Shown: piece after piece, positions 8,876 through 17,712 of the stretch | Numbering within the stretch: position 1 is the first letter of the stretch | Layout: each line of letters opens with the position of its first letter | Assembly (NCBI GenBank): GCA_023389055.1 | Contig: JAEWFA010000049.1 | Span: 1-44,076, forward strand | Length of the DNA: 44,076 nt | Reading direction: 5' to 3' | Origin: Pseudomonadota bacterium | GTDB taxonomy: Bacteria > Pseudomonadota > Gammaproteobacteria > Burkholderiales > Burkholderiaceae_E | The notes under the pieces: model-generated | What the model was told of the DNA's origin: nothing | The model's input: the letters and a program-made list of their open reading frames with translations, nothing else | Databases searched by the model: none | Translations under genes and position numbers: made by a program

Positions 8876-9936
8876 GCGCGCTTTCGCTGCAGCACGTGAG
8901 CAAGTTCTGGGGGCCGGCGGCCGCGGTCGAGGACGCCAGCTTCGACGCGGCCAGCGGCAGCTTCGTCGTGCTGCTGGGCCCGTCGGGCTGCGGCAAGTCG
9001 ACGACGCTTCGGATGATCGCCGGGCTCGACGCGCCCACCAGCGGGCGAATCCTGATCGACGGGCGCGACGTCACCGACCTGCCGCCGGCCAGGCGCCGCA
9101 TCTCGATGGTGTTCCAGTCGTACGCGCTGTTTCCGCACCTGTCGGTGCGCGAGAACATCCTGTTCGGCGTGAAGGTGCGTCGTGAACCGAAGGCGGACCA
9201 CGCGGCCCGGCTGGCGCGCGTGAGCGAACTGCTCGGGCTGTCGGGGTTGCTCGAGCGCAAGCCGTCGCAGCTCTCGGGCGGACAGCAGCAGCGCGTTGCA
9301 CTCGGGCGCGCGATCATCGCCGAGACGGCCGTGTGCCTGATGGACGAGCCGCTGTCGAACCTCGACGCGAAGCTGCGCCAGGAGATGCGCCGCGAGATCC
9401 GCGCGCTGCAGCGCAGCCTCGGGATGACGATGGTCTACGTGACGCACGACCAGACCGAGGCGATGAGCATGGCCGACCAGGTCGTACTGTTAGAAGGCGG
9501 ACGCATCGTGCAGGATGCGCCGCCCGCCGAGCTGTACGCCCGGCCGGCCACCGTGTTCGCCGCACGCTTCATCGGCACCCCGCCGATGAACGTGCTGCCG
9601 CTGGGGCTCGTGGCGTCCGGCGCGCCGAAGGATCTGCTCGTCGGCGTGCGCCCCGAGCACGTGCGGCTGGCCCCGGGCGGCCGCCTGCGCGCGATCGTGC
9701 AGAGCGTCGAGTACTTCGGCGCCGACACCATCGTCGGTTGCGCGCTGCCCGGCGGGTCGCCCGGCGCCGACACGATCGCGGTGCGCGTGTCCGGACAACT
9801 GTCGATCCCGGCGGGCAAGCCCGCCTGGCTCGATTGGAACGACGACGCGCAGCATTTCTTCGACGCCGCCACCGGCCGACGTCGCGACGACGCACCGATT
9901 CCCGCCGTTCCCCAACCGAGGAGTGTCCCGTCATGA
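8872..9936 (+). CDS. ugpC: Ugp-type ABC transporter ATP-binding protein
   Basis: The 354-residue ATPase belongs to the UgpC/MalK (CUT1) group. It shows Walker A GPSGCGKST at 36-44, Q-loop VFQSYALFPH, signature LSGGQQQR at 134-141, Walker B CLMDEP with the D-loop SNLDAK, and the H-switch VTHDQTEA. A C-terminal OB/TOBE domain (VGVRPEHVRL) follows. It energises the two permeases encoded downstream. Start and stop both overlap neighbours through ATGA. The substrate assignment (sn-glycerol-3-phosphate or a glycerophosphodiester) rests on glpD linkage and the UgpB-like binding protein, since CUT1 ATPases themselves are not substrate-diagnostic. Confidence 0.92.
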   Translation: MSALSLQHVSKFWGPAAAVEDASFDAASGSFVVLLGPSGCGKSTTLRMIAGLDAPTSGRILIDGRDVTDLPPARRRISMVFQSYALFPHLSVRENILFGVKVRREPKADHAARLARVSELLGLSGLLERKPSQLSGGQQQRVALGRAIIAETAVCLMDEPLSNLDAKLRQEMRREIRALQRSLGMTMVYVTHDQTEAMSMADQVVLLEGGRIVQDAPPAELYARPATVFAARFIGTPPMNVLPLGLVASGAPKDLLVGVRPEHVRLAPGGRLRAIVQSVEYFGADTIVGCALPGGSPGADTIAVRVSGQLSIPAGKPAWLDWNDDAQHFFDAATGRRRDDAPIPAVPQPRSVPS

Positions 9937-11231
9937 GAAGAAGAGTCCTGCAGGCGATCGGCGCCACCGCGCTCGCATCCGCGCTCGCCACGACGCTTCC
10001 CGCCGCGCACGCGCAGAAACCCGTCGAGCTGACGTTCTACTACCCGGTAGCCGTCGGCGGGCCGGTCACGAAGACGATCGACCAGATGGCCGCCGACTTC
10101 GAGAAGGAGAACCCCGACATCAAGGTCAAGCCGGTGTATGCCGGCACCTACCAGGAGAGCATCGTCAAGGCGCTCACCGCGTTCAAGAGCGGCCAGCCGC
10201 CGCACCTGGCGGTGCTGCTGTCGACCGACATGTTCACGTTGATCGACGAGGGCGCGATCGTTCCGATCGACGGCCTGGCCGGCGCAGACGGCAAGCAGTG
10301 GCTCGACGGCTTCTACCCGGCGTTCATGGAGAACAGCCGCACCGGCGGGAAGACCTGGGGCGTTCCGTTCCAGCGCTCGACGATCGTCATGTACTGGAAC
10401 AAGGATCTCTTCAAGGAAGCGGGGCTCGACCCCGACAAGGCGCCGCAGACCTGGGACGAACTCGTCGCGTTCGGCAAGAAGCTCACGAAGACCGACGCCA
10501 GCGGCAACGTGTCCACCTGGGGCGTGAAGATCCCGTCGTCGGGCTTTCCGTACTGGCTGTTCCAGGGGCTCACCACGCCCAACGACACGATCCTGATGAA
10601 CGAGGCCGGCACGCAGACGTACTTCGACAAGCCGGGATCGATCGAGGCGCTGCAGTACTGGGTCGACCTCTCGGCCAAGCACAAGGTGATGCCCGGCGGC
10701 GTCATCGAATGGGGTACGACGCCGAAGGATTTCTTCGAGCGCAAGGCGGCGATCGTCTGGACGACCACCGGCAACCTCACCAACATCCGCACCAACGCAC
10801 AGTTCCCGTTCGGCGTGGCGATGCTTCCCGAGAAGAAGCGCCGCGGCAGCCCCACCGGCGGGGGCAACTTCTACGTCTTCGACAAGATCTCGCCGGCCGA
10901 GCAGCAGGCGGCGATGAAGTTCATCCGCTGGGCGACGCAGCCACAGCGCGCCGCGCAATGGAGCATCGCCACCGGCTACGTCGCGGTCACGCCAGCCGCG
11001 TGGGAAACCGACGAAATGAAGAAATACGTGCAGGAGGTGCCGCAAGCCACTGTCGCGCGCGACCAGTTGAAGTACTCGGTGGCGGAGCTCTCGACGCACG
11101 AGAACCAGCGCGTGACGAAGGCGCTGAACGACGGACTGCAGGCCGCGCTCACCGGCTCGAAGCCGCCCGCAGAAGCGATGAAGGACGCACAGCGCGAGGC
11201 CGACCGCATCCTGCGCGCGTACCGCCGCTGA
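9933..11231 (+). CDS. ugpB: Ugp-type extracellular substrate-binding protein
   Basis: This 432-residue family 1 solute-binding protein has a cleavable signal peptide, with likely cleavage after AHA at 25-27. The n-region starts MRRRVLQ, so Tat export is conceivable. The mature protein reads like UgpB: LTFYYPVAVGGPVTK, FEKENPDIKVKPVYAGTY, VPFQRSTIVMYWNKDLFKEAGLDP, TWDELVAFGKKL and FAMMPEKK-like GVAMLPEKKRRG near the C lobe. It delivers substrate to the ugpA/ugpE permeases in the periplasm. It overlaps ugpC by ATGA, and an AGGAG-like Shine-Dalgarno is visible around 9918-9923. Substrate is inferred from similarity to UgpB and from glpD; another polyol phosphate is possible. Confidence 0.88.
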   Translation: MRRRVLQAIGATALASALATTLPAAHAQKPVELTFYYPVAVGGPVTKTIDQMAADFEKENPDIKVKPVYAGTYQESIVKALTAFKSGQPPHLAVLLSTDMFTLIDEGAIVPIDGLAGADGKQWLDGFYPAFMENSRTGGKTWGVPFQRSTIVMYWNKDLFKEAGLDPDKAPQTWDELVAFGKKLTKTDASGNVSTWGVKIPSSGFPYWLFQGLTTPNDTILMNEAGTQTYFDKPGSIEALQYWVDLSAKHKVMPGGVIEWGTTPKDFFERKAAIVWTTTGNLTNIRTNAQFPFGVAMLPEKKRRGSPTGGGNFYVFDKISPAEQQAAMKFIRWATQPQRAAQWSIATGYVAVTPAAWETDEMKKYVQEVPQATVARDQLKYSVAELSTHENQRVTKALNDGLQAALTGSKPPAEAMKDAQREADRILRAYRR

Positions 11232-11241
11232 CCCGCAGCGC

Positions 11242-12159
11242 ATGTCCGTCGTCGTCGCGCCTCGCGAAGCGCCCTGGTCGCCGCCGCGCAACCTGCAGGC
11301 ACAGATCGTCGCCTGGCTGATGCTGCTGCCGGCGATGATCCTGCTGGTCGCGTTCACGCACTGGCCGACGGTGGCCACCGCGTGGCACAGCTTCTTCTCG
11401 ACGCCGAAGGGCGCGCGCCCCGCGGTGTGGGTCGGCCTCGAGAACTACGAACTGATGCTCGACGACGACGTCTTCTGGCAGGCGCTGTGGAACAACCTGT
11501 GGTTCGCGCTCGGCACGATCCCGACGTCGATCGCGCTGGCGATCGCGATGGCGCTGTGGGTGAACGGACGCATCGCGGGTCGCGGCTTCCTGCGACTCGC
11601 GTACTTCACGCCGACGGTGTTGCCGATGATCGCGGTGGCGAACATCTGGCTGTTCTTCTACACGCCGCAGTACGGATTGCTGAACCAGTTCACGCAGGCG
11701 CTGGGCTTTCCGAGCCACAACTGGCTCGGCGACCGCGATACTGCGCTCGGCGCGATCATGGTCGTCTCGGTCTGGAAGGAAGCCGGTTTCTTCATGATCT
11801 TCTACCTGGCGGCGCTGCAGCAGGTATCGCCCACGCTCGCCGAGGCGGCCGCGCTCGAAGGCGCCTCGCGCACGCAGTACTTCTGGCGCGTGCTGTTCCC
11901 GTTGCTGATGCCGACGACGCTGTTCGTGTTGATCAACGCGCTGATCAACTCGGTGCGCATGATCGACCAGCTGTTCGTGATGACGCGCGGCGGCCCGGAC
12001 AACGCAAGCACGCTGCTGCTCTACTACATCTACCAGGTCGGCTTCAGCTTCTGGGATTCGGCCTATGCCGCGGCGCTCACCGTCGTCGTTCTCGCGATCC
12101 TCGGCATCACCGCGATCCTGAAGTTCCGATGGCTGGATCGCCGCATCCACTACCAGTGA
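11242..12159 (+). CDS. ugpA: Ugp-type ABC transporter permease, first subunit
   Basis: The 305-residue inner-membrane protein has the six-helix layout of CUT1 permeases. The conserved cytoplasmic EAA loop (EAAALEGASRTQYFWRVLFPLLMP) contacts the ATPase. The segment RGFLRLAYFTPTVLPMIAVANIW is typical of UgpA. The ATG at 11242 lies 10 bases after the ugpB stop, consistent with one operon. It pairs with the UgpE-type subunit downstream to form the transmembrane channel. Confidence 0.91.
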   Translation: MSVVVAPREAPWSPPRNLQAQIVAWLMLLPAMILLVAFTHWPTVATAWHSFFSTPKGARPAVWVGLENYELMLDDDVFWQALWNNLWFALGTIPTSIALAIAMALWVNGRIAGRGFLRLAYFTPTVLPMIAVANIWLFFYTPQYGLLNQFTQALGFPSHNWLGDRDTALGAIMVVSVWKEAGFFMIFYLAALQQVSPTLAEAAALEGASRTQYFWRVLFPLLMPTTLFVLINALINSVRMIDQLFVMTRGGPDNASTLLLYYIYQVGFSFWDSAYAAALTVVVLAILGITAILKFRWLDRRIHYQ

Positions 12160-12172
12160 GCGCACGCAGCCG

Positions 12173-13009
12173 ATGACGGTCGCCGCAACCGGATTGCCGC
12201 GAAGCGGCTTTGCGCACGCGCTCGAGAGCGTCGCCGCGTGGCTGCTCGGATTGCTGTGGATCCTGCCGCTCGCGTACGCGGTGTGGACGGCGTTCCATCC
12301 GTCCGAGTTCTCGACGCGCTTCGCACTCGATGCGCCGCTCACGCTGCGCAATTTCGTCGACGCCTGGCATGCGGCGCCGTTCGCGCGCTATTTCCTGAAC
12401 ACCTTCCTGCTGGTGACGATGATCCTCGCCGCGCAACTCGTGCTGGGCACGCTGGCCGCCTATGCCTTCGCGCGTTTCGAGTTCCGCGGCCGCGACCTGC
12501 TGTTCTTCCTCGTGCTGCTGCAGCTGATGGTGATGCCCGACGTGCTGATCGTCGAGAACTACGCGACGATGAACGCACTCGGCCTGCGGGACACGATCCT
12601 CGCGATCGGGCTGCCGTATTTCGCGTCGGGCTTCGGCATCTTCCTGCTGCGCCAGACCTTCAAGACGGTGCCCGGGGAGCTCGACGAGGCGGCGCGCGTC
12701 GAGGGCGCAGGCCCGCTGCAGGTGCTGTGGAGAGTGTACGTGCCGCTCGCGCGGCCGGTGTACCTGGCGTACGCGCTGGTGTCGGTGAGCTACCACTGGA
12801 ACAACTTCCTGTGGCCGCTGATCGTCACCAACTCGGTCGAGACGCGCCCGCTCACTGTGGGCCTGCAGGTGTTCTCGTCCACCGACCAGGGCGTCGACTG
12901 GTCGATCATCACCGCAGCGACGCTGATGACCTCGGCGCCGCTGCTCGTGGGATTCCTGCTGTTCCAGCGTCAGTTCGTGCAGTCGTTCATGCGGGCGGGG
13001 ATCCGCTGA
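12173..13009 (+). CDS. ugpE: Ugp-type ABC transporter permease, second subunit
   Basis: The 278-residue protein has six hydrophobic segments and the EAA loop DEAARVEGAGPLQVLWRVYVPLARP, as in UgpE/MalG permeases. It follows ugpA by 13 bases and is the last gene of the glycerol-3-phosphate operon. Its final 23 bases overlap the 3' end of the pyrophosphatase gene on the opposite strand, so transcripts from both sides must run into each other there. The family is certain; the substrate is inferred from the operon. Confidence 0.91.
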   Translation: MTVAATGLPRSGFAHALESVAAWLLGLLWILPLAYAVWTAFHPSEFSTRFALDAPLTLRNFVDAWHAAPFARYFLNTFLLVTMILAAQLVLGTLAAYAFARFEFRGRDLLFFLVLLQLMVMPDVLIVENYATMNALGLRDTILAIGLPYFASGFGIFLLRQTFKTVPGELDEAARVEGAGPLQVLWRVYVPLARPVYLAYALVSVSYHWNNFLWPLIVTNSVETRPLTVGLQVFSSTDQGVDWSIITAATLMTSAPLLVGFLLFQRQFVQSFMRAGIR

Positions 13010-13538
13010 GGCTCTGTCCGAAGGTGTGCACGCTGCGCATGACCTCGGCACGCGCCTCGTCCACGCCCGACCAGCCGAGCAGCTTCACGAACTTGCCCGG
13101 TTCGAGATCCTTGTAGTGCGCGAAGAAATGCTCGATCTGCTGCAGCACCGCCGCCGGCACGTTGTCGAGCGTGCGCATCGAGTCGTAGATGCGGCAGGTG
13201 GACGACACCGGCACTGCGAGCATCTTCGCGTCCTCGCCGGCCTCGTCCTCCATGCGCAGCAGCGCCACCGGCCGGCAGCGTACGACGCTGCCGCTCAACA
13301 CCGGCACCGGAGCGAGAACGAGCACGTCGAGCGGATCGCCATCGCCGCACAGCGTTCGCGGCACATAGCCGTAGTTGCAGGGATAGTGCATCGCCGTCGA
13401 CATGAAGCGATCGACGAACAGCGCACCGCTCGCCTCGTCGATCTCGTACTTGATCGCCGGCGCGTACATCGGCACCTCGATGACGACGTTGCAGTCGTCG
13501 GGCAGGTTGCGGCCGGCTTCGATGCTCATCGGTTGCAT
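12987..13538 (-). CDS. ppa: inorganic pyrophosphatase, family I
   Basis: The 183-residue protein is a soluble family I pyrophosphatase, hydrolysing PPi to two phosphates with Mg. The metal-binding signature DGDPLD occupies 66-71. Other active-site residues are visible: Glu21, Lys30, Arg44, and the tyrosines of the YPCNYGYVPRT stretch (about 52-61). Length is close to the bacterial norm of about 175. An alternative ATG three codons downstream (13529) cannot be excluded. It is transcribed toward the ugp operon and overlaps the end of ugpE. Confidence 0.95.
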   Translation of the reverse strand: MQPMSIEAGRNLPDDCNVVIEVPMYAPAIKYEIDEASGALFVDRFMSTAMHYPCNYGYVPRTLCGDGDPLDVLVLAPVPVLSGSVVRCRPVALLRMEDEAGEDAKMLAVPVSSTCRIYDSMRTLDNVPAAVLQQIEHFFAHYKDLEPGKFVKLLGWSGVDEARAEVMRSVHTFGQSLSGSPPA

Positions 13539-13702
13539 GTGGATCCCTCCGCGTCGGTGACATCGCTTCCGGCAGAATCATACGAGCACGCGCCCGTCGC
13601 GCACGGCGATGACCGTCCCGCTGCCGACCCGGGGAAGCACCGGCGCCTTGTACCATTGCCGCTGACCGACGGCAACCGTCGCCGACACCGAAGAAACCGA
13701 CC

Positions 13703-14584
13703 TTGAAACTCGTCACCTGGAACGTCCAGTGGTGCCGCGGCGTCGACGGCCGCGTCGATCCTCGGCGCATCGTCGAGCACGCGCGCGCGCTCGCCGACTT
13801 CGACGTGCTGTGCCTGCAGGAAGTGGCGGCGAACTTTCCCGGATTGCCGGGCAGCCGCGGCGAGAACCAGTTCGCGGTGTTCGCGAGCCTGCTGCCGGGC
13901 TTCACGCCGATTCCGGGCGCGCCGGTCGACCTGATCGCCGGCGCAGGCGCGAAGAATCGCGGCGAGCGGCGTGCCTTCGGGAACCTGATCCTTTCACGCC
14001 TGCCGGTGTTGCAGGCGCTTCGCTGGCAGCTTCCGTGGCCGTGCGACGCGCTCGCGAAGCGCAGCATGCCGCGCATGCTCGTCGAAGCGACGATCGAGGC
14101 ACCTTTCGGCCCGTTGCGCGTGATGACCACGCACCTCGAGTATTACTCGGGCTTGCAGCGTGCCGCGCAGGTCGAGGCGATCCGCGCGCGCCACGCTGAA
14201 GCGTGCGGGCACGAACGCGCCGGGCGCGAACATGCCGCCGAGGCGCGCGACGACTCCAGCGGTCCATTCCGCAGCGCGGCGCACACCGCGTCCGCGATCC
14301 TCACGGGCGATTTCAACCTGCGCCCCGACGATCCGCTGCACGCGCGCATTCGTGCGGCCTTCGACGACGGCACGCCCGATCTGCTCGATGCGTGGCAGCA
14401 GTTGCACCCGGGCAAGGCGCACCAGCACACGAACGGGGTGCACGACCGCGAGCAGTGGCCGGAGTCGTTCGCCTGCGACTACGTCTTCACCAGCGCCGAC
14501 CTCGCGCCCCGGCTGAAGGCGCTGCGCGTGGACGGCGAAACACAGGCGTCCGATCACCAACCGTTGCTGATCGAGCTCGAATGA
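13703..14584 (+). CDS. endonuclease/exonuclease/phosphatase family protein
   Basis: The 293-residue product has the EEP (DNase I-like) catalytic set in order: KLVTWNVQW (Asn), DVLCLQEV (Glu), MTTHLEYYSG (His), LTGDFNLRPDDP (Asp/Asn) and a C-terminal ASDHQPLLIELE (Asp-His). Such enzymes cleave phosphodiesters in nucleic acids, phosphoinositides or sphingomyelin; which one cannot be told. No signal peptide is seen, so it is probably cytosolic. The start is TTG at 13703, and the motif KLVTWNVQW follows immediately, as is usual in this family. It is divergent from ppa across a 164-base gap that holds no gene, and 34 bases upstream of the HAD gene. Confidence 0.9.
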   Translation: MKLVTWNVQWCRGVDGRVDPRRIVEHARALADFDVLCLQEVAANFPGLPGSRGENQFAVFASLLPGFTPIPGAPVDLIAGAGAKNRGERRAFGNLILSRLPVLQALRWQLPWPCDALAKRSMPRMLVEATIEAPFGPLRVMTTHLEYYSGLQRAAQVEAIRARHAEACGHERAGREHAAEARDDSSGPFRSAAHTASAILTGDFNLRPDDPLHARIRAAFDDGTPDLLDAWQQLHPGKAHQHTNGVHDREQWPESFACDYVFTSADLAPRLKALRVDGETQASDHQPLLIELE

Positions 14585-14618
14585 CGGCGCGCTCCATCTC
14601 CCGGGGGCCATTCCGGCA

Positions 14619-15455
14619 GTGAACTCCGCCACGGCCCCGCGGCCGCTGCGCGACTGGCCGCTCGCCGACGCCGCGCAGGTGCACACCGTGTTCGCCGACA
14701 TCGACGACACGATCAGCACCGATGGCCGCATCACCGCGCGCGCATACGAAGCGCTGGAACAACTGCGAGCCGCGGGCCTGCGCGTCGTTCCCGTCACCGG
14801 CCGGCCGGCCGGCTGGTGCGATCACATCGCGCGAATGTGGCCGGTGGACGCCGTCGTCGGCGAGAACGGCGCGTTCTGGATGTGGCACGACGATGCCGCT
14901 GGCAGGCTGCGCGTGCGGCACCGGCTGGACGACGCGACGCGCGCAGCGAACGAACGGCGCCTGCGCGAGGTCGCCGAACGCGTGCTGCGCGAAGTGCCCG
15001 GCAGCGCGCTCGCGTCGGACCAGTTCTGCCGGCTGCACGACATCGCGATCGATTTCCGCGAAGACGTTGCGCCGCTGCCGCGGGAGGCGATCGAGCGGAT
15101 CGTGCAGACGATGCGCGCGGAGGGCATGCAAGCGAAGGTGAGCTCGATCCACGTGAACGGCTGGTTCGGTCAGTGGGACAAGCTGCAGACGACGCGCCTG
15201 ATGATGCGCGAGCTCTTCGACCTCGACGTCGACGGGGCCGGAGAACGTGCCCGCTGCGTGTTCGTCGGAGACTCGCCGAACGACGCGCCGATGTTCGCGT
15301 TCTTCCCGAACGCCGTGGGCGTCGCCAACGTGCTGGATTTCGCCGGCCGCATCGAGGCGATGCCGGCGTGGATCACGGCGTCGCGCGCGGGCGAGGGCTT
15401 TGCCGAGCTCGCGCAACGGCTGCTCGAGGCACACGGACTTTTCCCACGGAGGTGA
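14619..15455 (+). CDS. HAD-superfamily hydrolase, type IIB (Cof-like)
   Basis: The 278-residue protein has HAD motif I DIDDT (nucleophile Asp27, acid Asp29), motif II VTGRP, and the late motif VFVGDSPNDAPMF. A large inserted cap lies between motifs II and III, as in type IIB phosphatases acting on sugar phosphates or phosphoglycerate derivatives. The start is GTG at 14619; the preceding CGGGGG is only a weak ribosome site. It probably shares a transcript with the EEP gene upstream and the GST gene 4 bases downstream. The exact substrate is unknown. Confidence 0.88.
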   Translation: MNSATAPRPLRDWPLADAAQVHTVFADIDDTISTDGRITARAYEALEQLRAAGLRVVPVTGRPAGWCDHIARMWPVDAVVGENGAFWMWHDDAAGRLRVRHRLDDATRAANERRLREVAERVLREVPGSALASDQFCRLHDIAIDFREDVAPLPREAIERIVQTMRAEGMQAKVSSIHVNGWFGQWDKLQTTRLMMRELFDLDVDGAGERARCVFVGDSPNDAPMFAFFPNAVGVANVLDFAGRIEAMPAWITASRAGEGFAELAQRLLEAHGLFPRR

Positions 15456-15459
15456 ACCG

Positions 15460-16068
15460 ATGAAGCTGTACTACTCGCCGGGCGCGTGCTCGCGCGCGGT
15501 GCGCATCGCATTGCACGAGGCGGCAATGCCTTTCGAAAGCGTGCTTGCCAGCACGAAGACGCACCAGCTGGTCGACGGCACCGACTACTACACGCTCAAC
15601 GCGAAGGGCTACGTTCCCCTGCTGGAGCTGGACGACGGCGAGCGCCTCACCGAAGCCCAGGTGATCCTGCAATGGATCGCCGACCAGGCGCCCGACCGCA
15701 AGCTCGCGCCACCGTCGGGAACGATGCCGCGCTATCGACTGATGGAGTGGCTGAACTTCATCTCCAGCGAGCTGCACAAGCAGTTCAGCCCGCTGTTCAA
15801 TCCGGCGTATCCGGAGCAGGCCAAGGAGATCAACCGCGGCAAGATCCTGCAGCGACTCCGATGGGTCGATGGGCAGCTCGCCGGCCGGCAGTACCTGATG
15901 GGCGACGCGTTCACCGTCGCCGACGCCTACCTGTACGTGGTCAGCGGTTGGACGGCGCCGATGAAGATCGACATCTCGGCGCTGAAGAACTTCGTCGCGT
16001 ATCGCGGGCGCGTCGGCGCGCGCCCGTCGGTGCAGCGCGCGGTGAAGGAAGAGGAACAGCCTCAGTAA
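15460..16068 (+). CDS. gst: glutathione S-transferase, beta class
   Basis: The 202-residue protein starts MKLYYSPGACSRAV; the Cys at position 10 is the hallmark residue of bacterial beta-class GSTs. An N-terminal thioredoxin-like domain (KGYVPLLELDDGERLTEAQVILQWIAD) is followed by an all-helical C-terminal domain with FTVADAYLYVV. It conjugates or reduces electrophiles with glutathione in the cytosol. A strong Shine-Dalgarno (GGAGGTG at 15448-15454) selects the ATG at 15460. It lies 4 bases after the HAD gene, and its end overlaps the convergent esterase by 7 bases. Confidence 0.94.
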   Translation: MKLYYSPGACSRAVRIALHEAAMPFESVLASTKTHQLVDGTDYYTLNAKGYVPLLELDDGERLTEAQVILQWIADQAPDRKLAPPSGTMPRYRLMEWLNFISSELHKQFSPLFNPAYPEQAKEINRGKILQRLRWVDGQLAGRQYLMGDAFTVADAYLYVVSGWTAPMKIDISALKNFVAYRGRVGARPSVQRAVKEEEQPQ

Positions 16069-17438
16069 TGCAGTTCGGCCACGGCGGCCTCGTTGCCCGC
16101 CGCCGGCCAGGTGCGCACCGCGATGCGCTCGCCGTTGAATTCGGCGACGACGGTGCGCGCCGCGCCCGGCGGCAACAGCAGCGTCGAAGCCGAGACGCCG
16201 GGAACGCCGGGCGGCACGCCGGGTAGCGGCGCACCGTCCAGGCTCATCCGATCGCGCTGCAGGTCGAAGTAGCCGCGCGGGCGCGTCATCGTGACGACGC
16301 TGCCGGCGCTCTTCTGTTCATCGGTGAGCGTCGTCGGGCGCATCTGTACCAGCGACGACGAACGCGGGAACGCCGAGCGATAGAAGTGCGTCGCCGCGAA
16401 TCCCGGCGCGCTGACGACGAACTCGTAGGGCACGTCCGGCCGGGCGGGCATCGGCCCCCAGCGGCCGTCCTCGCCGGTAGTGCGCGCCTGCAGCGCCGCG
16501 CCGAGCCGCTCGCCGGTGAGCGGCGCAACTTCGTAGACCTCCACGCGAACGCCGGCCATCGGCAGGTTCGTCTCCGGGCGGAAGATCCGGCCGTCGAGCA
16601 TCGGCGAAGACTCCGGAACGATCGCCGTGCGCACCGGCCAGTCGCCGGTGAGGAAACGCCACATCTGCTCGAAGGCGCGCGGCCCGAAGGCCGCTTCGCG
16701 GTGATCGACCGGTCCGAGCGCCACGTTGCGCGCGCCCTTCAGCGCCGGTCCGCTCGAATCGACGCCCGTGGCGAATCCCGGGCGCCCGATCCAGCGTCCG
16801 TCGGGCTGCGCGTACTTGTCGTTGCCGTCGGAACGAAGCGTCATCCACTTCGGCCCGGACGTCACCTCCAGGCCGCGCGGGCCTCGCGGCGCGTTCAGCG
16901 ACGAGAGGAACGGGCCGCTGCCGTTGAACACGCTGCCCGGCAGGAAGTCGCCGGTCCATACGCCGTGGTTCGGCGTGGCGGCGAGGATCACGTGCGAGAC
17001 CTTCTTCGCGCCGCCGCCGTTCTCGATGTAGTCGCGGATCGCGTATCCGCCGCGCGAGTGTCCGATCAGGACGACGCGCGATGCGCCGCTGGCCGCAAGC
17101 ACGCGGTCGACCTGCTGCGACAGATAGCGCATCTGGTCTTCGGCGGACGAACGGCCGGGTTGCGGCTTCGTATCGTCGTCGCGGGCGAGCGGGTAGGGAA
17201 AGTCGATCGCGTGCAGCCGGTCGCGCGGCCAGCCGTTGGACTCGAAGCGCCAGATGGTGGTCGTCCACAGCGCGGAATCGTCGCCGTTGCCGTGAACGAA
17301 AACGATCGGGGGCCGGCCCGCACCGAAAGGGACGATCGATGCGCAGCCACCGAGCGCGAGCAACGCGCCCAGCGCTGCGACGGTCCAACCCCGTAGCGCG
17401 CGCAGCATTGCGCGCCCGCGCCTTGCCTGTGGCTGCAT
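16062..17438 (-). CDS. lipoprotein alpha/beta-hydrolase (esterase) with C-terminal beta domain
   Basis: From the ATG at 17438, selected by an upstream GGAAGGGAG, the product has 458 residues. A signal peptide ends in a lipobox LGGC (Cys32). The hydrolase domain shows the oxyanion region FVHGNGDD and nucleophile elbow GHSRGGY (Ser128), with DFPYP nearby. From about residue 290 a second region (PETNLPMAGVRVEVYEV, then DGRWGPMPARPDVPYEFVVSAPGF) resembles carboxypeptidase-regulatory or Ig-like beta domains. It is predicted to sit on the outer membrane or in the periplasm and hydrolyse esters. Polyester (PHA) depolymerase or lipase activity is possible but unproven. An internal start at 17408 has a poorer ribosome site. 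Confidence 0.85.
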   Translation of the reverse strand: MQPQARRGRAMLRALRGWTVAALGALLALGGCASIVPFGAGRPPIVFVHGNGDDSALWTTTIWRFESNGWPRDRLHAIDFPYPLARDDDTKPQPGRSSAEDQMRYLSQQVDRVLAASGASRVVLIGHSRGGYAIRDYIENGGGAKKVSHVILAATPNHGVWTGDFLPGSVFNGSGPFLSSLNAPRGPRGLEVTSGPKWMTLRSDGNDKYAQPDGRWIGRPGFATGVDSSGPALKGARNVALGPVDHREAAFGPRAFEQMWRFLTGDWPVRTAIVPESSPMLDGRIFRPETNLPMAGVRVEVYEVAPLTGERLGAALQARTTGEDGRWGPMPARPDVPYEFVVSAPGFAATHFYRSAFPRSSSLVQMRPTTLTDEQKSAGSVVTMTRPRGYFDLQRDRMSLDGAPLPGVPPGVPGVSASTLLLPPGAARTVVAEFNGERIAVRTWPAAGNEAAVAELHY

Positions 17439-17644
17439 GCCGGACTCCCTTCCGACGGCGGAACCCGGCAAGCGTATCGCAGCTTCGTCTGCGGCGAAGG
17501 AAAGCTCCGAACGGGCGGCGCTCAGCCGGCGGCGCGCGCCGGGGCAAGCGGGCGAGACGCATCGCGCCGATGCAGCGTTGCCGCCCGCGGCCAGACGAGC
17601 ATCGCCACCACGACACCGACGCCCGGGATCATGGACCCCGCTGA

Positions 17645-17660
17645 ATACCCCTACCAGTAT
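17645..17660. promoter_or_regulatory. imperfect ATAC...GTAT palindrome, CsoR-type operator candidate
   Basis: The 274-base gap between the esterase and the second MFS gene holds no ORF that looks coding. Near its right end lies ATACCCCTACCAGTAT, a 16-base imperfect palindrome with perfect ATAC/GTAT ends. CsoR/FrmR-family operators have the general form ATACCC...GGGTAT, so this fits one half well and the other poorly. No CsoR gene is in the window. Role is speculative. Confidence 0.2.
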
Positions 17661-17712
17661 GTAGTTCGCTAGACTCGGACGGCGTCGGCGGATCTACCCG
17701 TCGACCCGAACG

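Noticed and set aside
11149..12351. Long minus-strand open frame opposite ugpA.
   Set aside because: The composition is the same charged low-complexity type as other antisense frames, and the plus-strand permease is unambiguous.
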